From Candidatus Magnetocorallium paracelense (GTDB lineage: Bacteria > Nitrospirota > Thermodesulfovibrionia > Thermodesulfovibrionales > Magnetobacteriaceae), in NCBI GenBank assembly GCA_029001845.1, contig JAREWP010000046.1, forward strand, positions 1 to 32,098: a stretch of 32,098 bases of DNA, given 5' to 3'. This document shows positions 6,563-14,562 of the stretch, in pieces. The notes beneath the pieces were generated by a model. The model did not search any database, had not been told where the DNA came from, and was given only the letters and a program-made list of their open reading frames with translations. The position numbers were made by a program, and so were the translations under genes. The first letter of the stretch is position 1. Each line of letters opens with the position of its first letter.

Positions 6563-8674
6563 ATGGATCAGGTTTTTACTACAATAGAAATCTCTGAAAT
6601 TCCGAGTCACGTTGAATGTGATAAAGAGAGTTATAGAAACAGTGAATTTGATATTACATTAAAGGCGGATGGTTTTATTCCTTTCCCTCAGTTGATTATT
6701 AAAGGCGGCGCCATCGGAGAGCTGATATTTAAGAACGAAGAGATTCACTCTTTGGCCGACAACGGATATCAGGTAAAAATACCTGCCGGAGTACTGTCTC
6801 CCGGTCATTATCAGGTACAGGTCGAGGGATGCCGGAAAAGCGATATCGCCCTTGCAGATGGCTCTGACTGGATCAAGGTGTTTGCAGATATAACTGTCGA
6901 TGCTCCGGAAATTATAAAGCCTGTCATAAATGTTACAGGAGGATCATTTGACATCAAAATTTATTATGGCATCCATAAACATATGCACCAGCCCTATTAT
7001 AACTCTGTTGACACCCAGTATTGGGATGGAGAGAAGGATGAGATCTTTGGCTCCAGAATCGGGCCCTATACTCACTTTATTCCCGCAGCCGTTCGACAAT
7101 ATGTGGAAGGAGGTCTGCCCCATGCCGGCCTTTCTACAAGCTGGAGCGGCTCTTTAATTGAACAGTTAAACCGTTGCGCAGGCGAAGGTCTTTGCGGCGG
7201 ACGCTTCTCGAACTGGAATGATGCACTGAGGTCAATTGTACATGAAAAAACGGCTCTCGGAAATCCGAGAACGGATTTTGTCTCTTTTGGTTTCTATCAT
7301 CCTTTAATGTCACTGATTCCTCACAGAGATATTGTCAGGCAAACCAGGCTGCATCAGAAAATTATCAGAGATACTTTCGGCCTGGATGCTTCTCCTGTTA
7401 TGTTTCCCCCTGAAACCGCCTTTCATGTACGAATGATACCGGCATTAAAGGAAGCAGGCATCAAGGCCATTATATATGATTCCATTCACCGCAGCAGAAC
7501 ATGCAAAGATTATGTTTACAGCGGCATGAGCGAAGGGATGCTGCCCCCCAACCCTTCCGATCAGGAGAATGCGCCGGTCGGTAACTGGCTGCAATTACGA
7601 AATATATGGACAGGCAGTATGATCAGCCCTGCGCTTTTAAAACCGGAATATATCAAATACGAAGATCCTGACGGGAATATCCATAAAATCATCGGCGTCC
7701 CTGCAGAGAGGTACATTGGCAATGAAGACGCTCGAGGCGGATTCGGCGCTCTTCAATATCCGGATATCTTTGGCCAGGTTTATGACAATGTGAAATCAAG
7801 CGGATTGTATGACCCGGCTCATCCGCCATTTTTTATACTACACTCCGACGGTGATAATCACGGGGGAGGCGCAGACAGCTATTATAACCACAATACAGGG
7901 AATATGGTAAGGTGGCTCCATGAGGATTCCAGATTCGAGCTGATAACAATCAGAGATTATTTGCATAAATTTCCTCCTGATCCCGATAAAGCCGTTCATG
8001 TAGAGCCCGGTTCCTGGTCAGGCGCTGACAATGGAGATCCCCAATTCATGAAATGGTTCAGCAGATATAAAGAACCCTATTCTCCGGATCTCAATTCATG
8101 GGCCGCACTGACGGCATTTCAAAATTTGGCGCATACCCTTGAGGATTGCATGCCAACGTCTTCGAACCTGGATCATATCATGCGCTTACTTTTAACAGCC
8201 GAGACCAGCTGTTACTGGTACTGGACAGGTCAGACCGTCTGGGACCGACAGGTAACCGATGCCTGTAACGCCGGTTATGAAGCTGTAAAAAGTGACATCT
8301 CATCTCTTCAGGCAAAAGATACTTTGGGCCCGACTATTTTCGCTCCATGGATTACACCGGAAAACCCCGGCGGAAAGACTTGGGGACAGGGCTGCTTAAT
8401 CGACTCCGAAAAGACAGGAACAGCTCATACTTTTATATTCGATATAAACGGAATAAAACGTGTCGATTGCGTTATAAGATCTGACGGCCGGGAAAAGAGA
8501 TTACCTATGAAAAACAATGGCCCCTATCCCACTCAAACAGGCGCGGCTTTGACTGCAGACTATTATACCATCGATTTGCCGGAGCATTTAGGCAATATCC
8601 GTTATTATATTGAAGCAGAAGACAATAAGGGAAATATTTCTTCAAGCTCGCTTGAGCGTATTTTTATACCTTAA
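6563..8674 (+). CDS. Glycoside hydrolase family 57 protein
   Basis: The 703-residue protein has a beta-rich N-terminal region (1-125), a GH57 barrel and a C-terminal beta-sandwich-like domain (~600-703, ending in RYYIEAEDNKGN). GH57 signatures are visible: HMHQPY (His142 region), MFPPETAF with the expected nucleophile Glu284, and LHSDGDNHGG with Asp429 and Asp431, near which the second catalytic acid is expected. Family members act on alpha-glucans (amylases, 4-alpha-glucanotransferases, branching enzymes); the exact substrate cannot be read from the sequence. There is no signal peptide, so it should act in the cytoplasm on storage glucan or maltodextrin. The start is well supported by AAGGAG 8 bases upstream. 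The gene appears monocistronic, since a new promoter lies before the next gene. Confidence 0.88.
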   Translation: MDQVFTTIEISEIPSHVECDKESYRNSEFDITLKADGFIPFPQLIIKGGAIGELIFKNEEIHSLADNGYQVKIPAGVLSPGHYQVQVEGCRKSDIALADGSDWIKVFADITVDAPEIIKPVINVTGGSFDIKIYYGIHKHMHQPYYNSVDTQYWDGEKDEIFGSRIGPYTHFIPAAVRQYVEGGLPHAGLSTSWSGSLIEQLNRCAGEGLCGGRFSNWNDALRSIVHEKTALGNPRTDFVSFGFYHPLMSLIPHRDIVRQTRLHQKIIRDTFGLDASPVMFPPETAFHVRMIPALKEAGIKAIIYDSIHRSRTCKDYVYSGMSEGMLPPNPSDQENAPVGNWLQLRNIWTGSMISPALLKPEYIKYEDPDGNIHKIIGVPAERYIGNEDARGGFGALQYPDIFGQVYDNVKSSGLYDPAHPPFFILHSDGDNHGGGADSYYNHNTGNMVRWLHEDSRFELITIRDYLHKFPPDPDKAVHVEPGSWSGADNGDPQFMKWFSRYKEPYSPDLNSWAALTAFQNLAHTLEDCMPTSSNLDHIMRLLLTAETSCYWYWTGQTVWDRQVTDACNAGYEAVKSDISSLQAKDTLGPTIFAPWITPENPGGKTWGQGCLIDSEKTGTAHTFIFDINGIKRVDCVIRSDGREKRLPMKNNGPYPTQTGAALTADYYTIDLPEHLGNIRYYIEAEDNKGNISSSSLERIFIP

Positions 8675-8708
8675 ATACATTTCAATTAATCGCTTACTTC
8701 CCGGTCGA

Positions 8709-8737
8709 TTGACAAAATTCGCAAAAAATCGTATTAT
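8709..8737 (+). promoter_or_regulatory. Near-consensus sigma70 promoter with very short leader
   Basis: Perfect TTGACA at 8709-8714, an exact 17-base spacer and TATTAT at 8732-8737. Initiation would fall near 8744, leaving only about 9 bases before the ATG at 8753, with just a weak CAGG as possible ribosome-binding site. The transcript may therefore be nearly leaderless. Confidence 0.65.
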
Positions 8738-8752
8738 TAGTCAGGCTTTAAA

Positions 8753-10495
8753 ATGGAAAATAACAGCTTACTGACAGGCGCCCATATCTTATATGACAGA
8801 GCCGTTGAAAGAGCGAATGAAGTGCGTTTTATGGTTCCATCCGGTGAATCGAAATGGAAAGAGATCACCTGGCATGAGACCCTTGACAGAACAAAAAAAA
8901 CAGCATTGTATTTGGCCTCTAAAGGTGTAAAGCGGAACACAAAAGTAGCCATATATGCAAAAACCAGAGTGGAATGGTCATGGTACGGATACGGATTACA
9001 AGCCTGCGGCGGTGTTTTCGTACCTGTATTCTACGGTTCCACGCCTTCTCAGGCCGCCTATGTAATAAATCACTCCGATGCTGAAATTTTAGTTACCGAG
9101 CCGGAATTACTCCCGGTTATTTTTATGATTTGGAGCGATTTGACAAAGGTAAAAGAGATTATTCTTTTAGGCGATCTTGGTGATAATCTTATTGAAATCA
9201 CCCTGAACGGTTTGAATGCAAAAACAAAATCCACGCTAACCATAACTGATGTAAAATCCCGGATTGTTACAAACAATGAGGTATATGGCAGAGGTGCGGA
9301 GACAGATCAGACCAGGCCAGACCTTTTTGAAGATTTGCTGGCTGCCGTTAAGAGTGACGATCCATCCGCCATTTTGTATACATCGGGCACTACCGGTCAT
9401 CCTAAGGGAGTGGTGCTGTCAAATTATAATCTCTTTACAAATGCCGAAGACTGGATAGAAGTGCTGGGCTCTCTTATACCGGAGAAAAAAATCGATCTTC
9501 TCTGGCTGCCGACGTCACATATCTTTGGCTGGGGCGAACTGGGCCTTGGAAATACCCTTGCCTTTAAGACCTACTTTACAAATCCCGTGGACGTACTGAG
9601 CCTCATGACCGAAGTCAAACCGACTGTATTCATGAGTGTCCCCGCCTATTGGGAGAAACTCTATCTAACGGCCAAATCCTTTTCCGACAACAAAGTTGAA
9701 CAAATAGAAAAGCTCCATGAACTGACAGGCGGAGAGCTTCAATTCTGTCTTTCAGGCGGCGCAGGCCTTAAAAGAGAAGCCAAAGAATTTTTTTATGATG
9801 CCGGGATGTTGATTATAGAGGGGTACGGCCTTACGGAGTGTTCTCCTACACTTACAATGAACAGAAAAGATAACTTCGATTTCGATACTGTTGGCCTTCC
9901 CTTTCCCCGCGTTGACCTGAAACTCTCAGATGAGGGAGAAATCCTTGCAAAAGGACCGAATGTGTTTTCAGGTTACCATAAAGATCCCGAATCCACAAAA
10001 GCGGCCTTTGACAGTGATGGTTGGTTTTGCACAGGCGATTTGGGGAGATTTACGGACAAAGGTTTTTTAAAAATTACCGGCAGAAAAAAAGAGATTATTG
10101 TCACTTCCGGCGGAAAGAATGTCTCTCCTCAGCTGATTGAAGCAAGATTCAAAGACGACCCTTATATAGAAGGAATTGTGCTCTATGGAAACGAAAGGAA
10201 GTTTATTACCGCTCTTGTCACTCTCAGGGAAGAGCGGATAATGAATTTCGCCAAAGAAAAAGAGCTTGCCTTTTCGAATTACTCTGACCTGGTCGAGGCG
10301 CCGGAGATCCGGTCTCTTATAGAAAAGCAGATAGAAGAAGTAAATAAAGACCTCGCCTCATTTGAAACAATCAAAAAATTTCATATCCACCACGGCCACC
10401 TGACAGTTCAGGAGGGTTATCTGACTTCCTCTCTAAAATTGAAGAGATCGGAAGTATATAAGAGTTTCGGGGAAAAACTGGATGCGCTTTATTGA
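8753..10495 (+). CDS. Long-chain acyl-CoA synthetase (AMP-forming), FadD15-like
   Basis: This 580-residue adenylate-forming enzyme activates a fatty acid with ATP to an acyl-AMP and then to acyl-CoA. Motifs in order are the P-loop ILYTSGTTGHPKGVV (from residue 207), IIEGYGLTECSPT (~353-365), GWFCTGDLGRF, the hinge motif GRKKEIIVTSGGKNVSP and a C-terminal SLKLKR that supplies the catalytic Lys. The length and the LWLPTSHIFGWGE segment fit the long-chain FACL group rather than acetate or aryl ligases. The protein lacks a signal peptide and is probably membrane-peripheral. It stands alone behind its own promoter. A role in lipid metabolism is most likely; a link to the polyketide locus 5 kb upstream is possible but not shown. 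Confidence 0.93.
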   Translation: MENNSLLTGAHILYDRAVERANEVRFMVPSGESKWKEITWHETLDRTKKTALYLASKGVKRNTKVAIYAKTRVEWSWYGYGLQACGGVFVPVFYGSTPSQAAYVINHSDAEILVTEPELLPVIFMIWSDLTKVKEIILLGDLGDNLIEITLNGLNAKTKSTLTITDVKSRIVTNNEVYGRGAETDQTRPDLFEDLLAAVKSDDPSAILYTSGTTGHPKGVVLSNYNLFTNAEDWIEVLGSLIPEKKIDLLWLPTSHIFGWGELGLGNTLAFKTYFTNPVDVLSLMTEVKPTVFMSVPAYWEKLYLTAKSFSDNKVEQIEKLHELTGGELQFCLSGGAGLKREAKEFFYDAGMLIIEGYGLTECSPTLTMNRKDNFDFDTVGLPFPRVDLKLSDEGEILAKGPNVFSGYHKDPESTKAAFDSDGWFCTGDLGRFTDKGFLKITGRKKEIIVTSGGKNVSPQLIEARFKDDPYIEGIVLYGNERKFITALVTLREERIMNFAKEKELAFSNYSDLVEAPEIRSLIEKQIEEVNKDLASFETIKKFHIHHGHLTVQEGYLTSSLKLKRSEVYKSFGEKLDALY

Positions 10496-10535
10496 ATTTT
10501 TTTCTGAAAAACAGGATTAGAAGTATAAGACCAGG

Positions 10536-10729
10536 ACTCAGTAAATCCGGCTAAAACTGAAAAAACAATCGCAAATCAAAAGTACTCAAAAAAATAATTT
10601 TATAACCACGAAGATCAGGTCGGGCACGAAGAAATAAGAAAAAAATTTTAAAACTTCGTGAACTTCGTGGCCTTCGTAGTTAATTTTAACTTGCGATTAT
10701 TTTAGCTATTTTGCGCCAAATTACTGAGT
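10536..10729. repeat. About 194-bp inverted-repeat element containing CACGAAG hairpins
   Basis: Outer ends ACTCAGTAA (10536-10544) and TTACTGAGT (10721-10729) are exact complements. Inward, CGGCTAAAA pairs loosely, AATCGCAA pairs with TTGCGATT (10691-10698), and TAACCACGAAGATCA (from 10602) pairs imperfectly with CTTCGTAGTTA. The centre holds CACGAAG...CTTCGTG. The element fills the gap between the convergent acyl-CoA synthetase and ACT-protein genes; no coding frame is present. Confidence 0.7.
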
Positions 10730-10739
10730 TCTGAAGACA

Positions 10740-10765
10740 GCGCGGATAAACAAATTTATCCGCGC
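10740..10765. terminator. Strong GC-rich hairpin between convergent genes
   Basis: A perfect 11-bp stem (GCGCGGATAAA with its complement) and a CAAA loop, 16 bases beyond the stop of the minus-strand ACT-domain gene. It lacks a clear T-run on either strand, so termination activity is an inference from position and stability. Confidence 0.5.
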
Positions 10766-10781
10766 CGTCCTTTGATCATTC

Positions 10782-11462
10782 TTACTCCTTTGCTGTTTCA
10801 TAACACCCCAGAAAACGAAAGGATCGTTGTGTCTCGCTGTGTCCGAGGATGTTTTTAATGCCGTCGAGGATGTGGGTTTGAAACGTGTCATCCATAATAT
10901 GGCCTTCCATTATGATGTAGAACATTTTTGAATCGACCTTATCGGAAGTTGTTTCCAGCGCCGGCCGTGAGAATATATCTGTCATATTTACATTATATAT
11001 ACCTACGACACTACTGATGTCACGCAGTAACCCAGGCCTGTCATTATGAGGAGTGATTGCTATGAGCGTATGATAATTGGCTCCATCCTTTTTCTTGGGA
11101 ACGTCCGGTGCTTTCGATATGATAAAAAAATTGATTAATATCTCTTTTTGCAATCCTTCATTGTCTATGATATTACAGGAGACTTCCTCTCCTTGCGAGA
11201 GGATTGATACTTCGCCGTTTACAAAAAACCTGTTTTCGTATAGAGAGTCAAAATTCTTTTCCAGTCTCCCGTTCATAGTATCGCTTGTTATAAAAATCGC
11301 CTTATTGATTTCACTTCCTGACAACGCTTTTATCATGTGGCTCGATCTTTCAAAAGATACAACTTCAGATATCTTTAACAAATCGTTTTTTTCCAAATAG
11401 CTGACCAGAGCTCTGTGAGCGGAACTCTTTTCATCTCCTGTATAACCGTATCTAATTGTCAT
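10782..11462 (-). CDS. Shortened prephenate dehydratase-like protein with C-terminal ACT domain
   Basis: The first ~95 of 226 residues follow the first lobe of prephenate dehydratase (IRYGYTGDEKSSAHRAL in place of the usual AYLGPEG...H.AA; then AIFITSDTMNGR and NGEVSI). The second lobe, about 80 residues in active enzymes and ending in the essential TRF motif, is almost absent; the place of TRF reads INFFIISK. The C-terminal part (about 127-226) is a good ACT domain: TLIAITPHNDRPGLLRDIS, then FSRPAL where the ESRP phenylalanine-binding motif is expected, and FLGCYE at the end. Its ATG overlaps the DAHP synthase stop by one base (TAATG), so the two are made together. The likely role is regulation by an aromatic amino acid rather than prephenate dehydration, which is inferred from the missing catalytic part. 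Confidence 0.8.
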   Translation of the reverse strand: MTIRYGYTGDEKSSAHRALVSYLEKNDLLKISEVVSFERSSHMIKALSGSEINKAIFITSDTMNGRLEKNFDSLYENRFFVNGEVSILSQGEEVSCNIIDNEGLQKEILINFFIISKAPDVPKKKDGANYHTLIAITPHNDRPGLLRDISSVVGIYNVNMTDIFSRPALETTSDKVDSKMFYIIMEGHIMDDTFQTHILDGIKNILGHSETQRSFRFLGCYETAKE

Positions 11463-12511
11463 TACTTACTTCCCCCTAATTCATTAAATGCGTATTCTAT
11501 AAGTTCCAAAGTAACGGGAAGATTGATGCAGGAATCCGTTATGGAAACGCCGTATTGCAGTTCCTTGTCAGGCAGGACTTTCTGATTTCCTTCGTTTATA
11601 TAAGATTCCAGCATGACTCCCACTAGGCCTTCATTGGTTTGCATCTGAGTTATAACATCCCTGAATACATCGGGCTGTTTCCTGTAATCCTTGGAAGAAT
11701 TCCCGTGACTGCAGTCGACAACAACAACCGGTTTTACTCCCTTTGCCTTGAGTTTGTCCTGCACTGCTTTTATGTCATCTGAAGAGTAGTTAGGCTTGTC
11801 TCCGCCTCGTAAAACGATTATTCCATAGGGATTACCAATGGAGTGTATTGTAGCTTCCATGCCGTTTGGCTTGATACCGGGAAACTTATTGGGCGCCGAA
11901 GCCGTTATAACGGCATTTATGGCGGAATCTACGCTGCCTTGAGGGCTGTTTTTAAAACCCACCGATGTAGACAGACCCGAAGCCATCCTTTTATGCATTT
12001 GAGATTCCGTTGTTCTGGCCCCTACCCATGACCATGCAATCAAATCTCCAATATACTGAGGTGTGCTGGTGTTCACATATTCCGTTGCGCATGGAATACC
12101 CATCTCGTTTATATTCAAAAGCAGTTGTCTGGAAATATAACGGCCTGTTTCGATATCGCAGGACCCGTCCATATCCGGATCTTCCATGATTCCCGGCCAG
12201 TCCGCCAGAGTGCGCGGCTTTTCCAGATTAACTCTTTCTATGACCAGCAAACGATCTTTTACTTTTTCGGCAATATCGATAACCTGCCTGGTATACTCTT
12301 CGGTTTCTTTTATATTGTGAACCGAACATGAACCGATAACCAATATTTTTCGTTTATCTTTACCAAGAATAATATCCTCAATGGCCTTTCGTGTGTTCAT
12401 TACCATATCTCTGGCCTTTTCACTAAGCGGCAGAAGTTCCCAGAGCCATTCCGGTGATGAGGTATTACTGTATTCCTTGATACGTGTATCCTGTAATGTA
12501 CTCTCTTTCAT
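11462..12511 (-). CDS. aroF: 3-deoxy-7-phosphoheptulonate (DAHP) synthase, class I (AroF/G/H type)
   Basis: It condenses phosphoenolpyruvate with erythrose 4-phosphate, the first step of the shikimate pathway. The 349-residue protein aligns by eye with E. coli AroG over its length, including the N-terminal RIKE segment. Metal and substrate residues are present: Cys62 in GSCSVH (AroG has GPCSIH), EKPRT, GARTTESQ, a Lys in GIKPNG, VVDCSHGNSSK, the Glu of VMLESY, and SITDSCI. Some substrate-loop positions differ from AroG (ADWPG for VGWKG), so it belongs to a divergent branch. Ribosome-binding GGAAGG lies just upstream of the ATG. It is the first gene of an operon with the ACT protein. It could serve general aromatic synthesis or a dedicated pathway. 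The symbol is chosen among aroF/G/H, which the sequence does not separate. Confidence 0.9.
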   Translation of the reverse strand: MKESTLQDTRIKEYSNTSSPEWLWELLPLSEKARDMVMNTRKAIEDIILGKDKRKILVIGSCSVHNIKETEEYTRQVIDIAEKVKDRLLVIERVNLEKPRTLADWPGIMEDPDMDGSCDIETGRYISRQLLLNINEMGIPCATEYVNTSTPQYIGDLIAWSWVGARTTESQMHKRMASGLSTSVGFKNSPQGSVDSAINAVITASAPNKFPGIKPNGMEATIHSIGNPYGIIVLRGGDKPNYSSDDIKAVQDKLKAKGVKPVVVVDCSHGNSSKDYRKQPDVFRDVITQMQTNEGLVGVMLESYINEGNQKVLPDKELQYGVSITDSCINLPVTLELIEYAFNELGGSK

Positions 12512-12639
12512 ATATTAACCTTCCAAGTTTTTTTCGGGAAAGAAACAGAGTGATGAATGCTTATCCTTCCCGATAATAGGGTTTTGCCAATGGCGATAAG
12601 TAATAAAATGATAATTATATCATAAATGAATAATTTTTT

Positions 12640-12668
12640 TTGCGGAAATGACAAAATTCAGATAAAAT
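12640..12668 (+). promoter_or_regulatory. Sigma70-like promoter upstream of the ICMT-like gene
   Basis: TTGCGG at 12640-12645, a 17-base spacer and TAAAAT at 12663-12668. A start near 12675 would serve the gene that begins at 12679 or 12775. On the opposite strand TATAAT (12614-12619) could be the -10 box of the divergent aroF operon, though without a good -35. Confidence 0.4.
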
Positions 12669-12678
12669 TCACAGCCTT

Positions 12679-13419
12679 TTGAATAAGATTTCTAAAAGGA
12701 TTTTTAGCAATAAGTTTGAAAAACAATCTTATTTAAGCTATACTTGGTTACGACAGTTTGTATTTCCACCGGACATGACCAAAGCGATGTTTTCAGAGGA
12801 ATCGACGATAAATATTGTATTAATTTTTTCCGCCTTTGCAATCGTTCATTCTTTGACTGTCACGGAAAAATTAAAACGCTTAACAGCGTCTCTCTTTACG
12901 GATAATTTTGTCAGAGGCGCATATAGGCTGATTTTTACTCTTTTCAGCATACTCGTTACAACATTGGCATTCGGTTTAATCTCAAAACAGCCGCAAGGCG
13001 AGCTCATTTCCATACCTCAATGGCTTTTTATACTATCCCTTATTTTTCAGGGTATCGGTTTTATTGTTATAATTATCTCTTTCAGACATATCAATTTATT
13101 GGAGTTCACAGGTATTGCTCAATTTATTTCTTATATTAGGAAAAAGGAACTTACAGGCGATCTGGAAGGACTGAATATCGACGGTCTCGTAAAAGGAGGA
13201 ATATACGCTTATGTGAGGCACCCGCTCTATTTTGGTTGTATCCTGGTTTTTACTTTTAACCCCTATCCCACGATAAACACAATTGCTCTGTCCCTTGCGG
13301 CGGATATCTACTTTATAATCGGAGGATTAATAGAGGAAAAAAGACTTATAAAAATTTTCGGGCAAGAGTATCTGGAGTATAAAGAGAGCGTACCGGGATT
13401 TTTTCCTTTTACTAAATAA
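12679..13419 (+). CDS. Integral membrane protein of the isoprenylcysteine methyltransferase/NnrU-like group
   Basis: A polytopic protein with about 5-6 hydrophobic segments. The C-terminal third carries the marks of the ICMT/phospholipid methyltransferase superfamily: GGIYAYVRHPLYFGCI and EEKRLIKIFGQEYLEYKESV, which bind S-adenosylmethionine in characterised members. The methyl acceptor cannot be predicted. The frame opens at a TTG (12679) with no clear ribosome-binding site. The ATGs at 12775 or 12787 are likelier starts by comparison with the family, giving about 214 or 210 residues. It is divergent from aroF and is followed by the TAXI/TRAP genes about 110 bases downstream. Confidence 0.78.
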   Translation: MNKISKRIFSNKFEKQSYLSYTWLRQFVFPPDMTKAMFSEESTINIVLIFSAFAIVHSLTVTEKLKRLTASLFTDNFVRGAYRLIFTLFSILVTTLAFGLISKQPQGELISIPQWLFILSLIFQGIGFIVIIISFRHINLLEFTGIAQFISYIRKKELTGDLEGLNIDGLVKGGIYAYVRHPLYFGCILVFTFNPYPTINTIALSLAADIYFIIGGLIEEKRLIKIFGQEYLEYKESVPGFFPFTK

Positions 13420-13420
13420 A

Positions 13421-13459
13421 TTAACTGTTCACTGTGATCTGAGGTCAGAGATCGGTTGT
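13421..13459 (+). repeat. Solo copy of the AACTGTTCAC...GATC dispersed repeat
   Basis: TTAACTGTTCACTGTGATCT followed by GAGGTCAGAGATCGGTTGT. It begins one base after the stop of the preceding gene. It matches the ends of the copies at 14519, 20037 and 29965 with a few mismatches. Confidence 0.6.
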
Positions 13460-13526
13460 ATATCTCATTAATCTTATTCTGAAAACATGAATATCTTACA
13501 ACAACAATTTTAACAAGGAGGTAGTT

Positions 13527-14519
13527 ATGAAAAGATTATCTGTATTCGTAATTGTTTTTAGTTTTTTGATTTTTTCGACTGTAAACCTTTTCGCAAGAAC
13601 ATTTGCTACGATAGGAACGGGAGGCGTCACCGGCGTTTACTATCCTACAGGCGGCGCCATAAGCAGGATGATCAACAAAAAGTCCAATGTTTATGGCGTT
13701 AAAGTAACCGTCGAATCGACTTCAGGATCGGTTTATAACATTAATGCCGTATTAAGCGGCGATCTGGAGTTCGGTATTGCACAGTCAAACAGGCAATTTC
13801 AGGCGGTTAACGGGCTTGCCGAGTGGGCAAAGACAGGACCGCGCACAAAATTGAGATCTCTCTTTTCCATTCATCCCGAAACAATTACACTGATCGCTTC
13901 TGAAGATAGCAGCATAAAATCGGTAAGCGACTTGAAGGGTAAAAGAGTCAATATCGGAAACCCCGGATCCGGTCAGTTACAGGATTCAAAAGATGTGCTC
14001 GCCTCATTTGATATAAGTCCCGACGATATTAAAGCCGAATATGTAAAAGCAGTCGAAGCGCCCGGGCTTTTACAGGATGAAAAAATCGACGCCTTTTTTT
14101 ACACAGTCGGGCATCCCAATGGTAACATAAAAGAGGCGACATCAGGCCGTATTAAGGTCAATATTATTCCTATAAAAGGCGAAAATGTCGAATCCCTTCT
14201 TAAAAAGTACTCTTATTTCGCTAAATCCCTCATTCCGGGGAAATTTTATCCCTCCGCCCTTTCAAATAGCGATGTAGAAAGCATTGGCGTTAAGGCGACC
14301 CTTGTAACCTCCGCCGATACGAATGAAAAGATTGTATACGCACTGACAAAAGAGGTGTTCGACAACCTGGAGAGTTTTAAAAAACTCCATCCTGCATACG
14401 AAGTCCTCACTAAAGAGAATATGCTTCAGGGCCTCTCCGCGCCTGTTCACAAAGGAGCGCTGAAATATTACAAAGAAGCCGGACTGTTAAAATATATAAA
14501 CCCGGAGTTAATTAAATAG
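13527..14519 (+). CDS. TAXI family TRAP transporter substrate-binding protein
   Basis: This periplasmic binding protein captures a substrate for the permease encoded just downstream. It has a clean signal peptide (KR, a hydrophobic core, cleavage after NLFA at residue 23). The mature protein opens with FATIGTGGVTGVYYPTGGAI, the hallmark of the TAXI (TRAP-associated extracytoplasmic immunogenic) family, followed by ESTSGSVYNINAVLSGDLEFGIAQ-type residues that line the ligand cleft and by LKGKRVNIGNPGSG. The length of 330 is typical. The start is set by a perfect AAGGAGG 7 bases before the ATG. Known ligands of the family include glutamate and C4-dicarboxylates; the ligand here is not predictable. 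Confidence 0.93.
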   Translation: MKRLSVFVIVFSFLIFSTVNLFARTFATIGTGGVTGVYYPTGGAISRMINKKSNVYGVKVTVESTSGSVYNINAVLSGDLEFGIAQSNRQFQAVNGLAEWAKTGPRTKLRSLFSIHPETITLIASEDSSIKSVSDLKGKRVNIGNPGSGQLQDSKDVLASFDISPDDIKAEYVKAVEAPGLLQDEKIDAFFYTVGHPNGNIKEATSGRIKVNIIPIKGENVESLLKKYSYFAKSLIPGKFYPSALSNSDVESIGVKATLVTSADTNEKIVYALTKEVFDNLESFKKLHPAYEVLTKENMLQGLSAPVHKGALKYYKEAGLLKYINPELIK

Positions 14520-14552
14520 GCGGCAGTTCACAGGGATCTGTGGTCTGCTTTA
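14519..14552 (+). repeat. Solo copy of the GTTCACAG...GATCTGTGGTCTG dispersed repeat
   Basis: GCAGTTCACAGGGATCTGTG followed by GTCTGCTTT, directly after the stop of the binding-protein gene and within the 43-base gap before the permease. It shares its core with the copies at 13421, 20037 and 29965. Confidence 0.6.
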
Positions 14553-14562
14553 GCGGAGCCGA

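Noticed and set aside
8753-10495. A PKS-loading acyl-AMP ligase
   Set aside because: Motifs and length fit general long-chain acyl-CoA synthetases, and it is 5 kb away with its own promoter.
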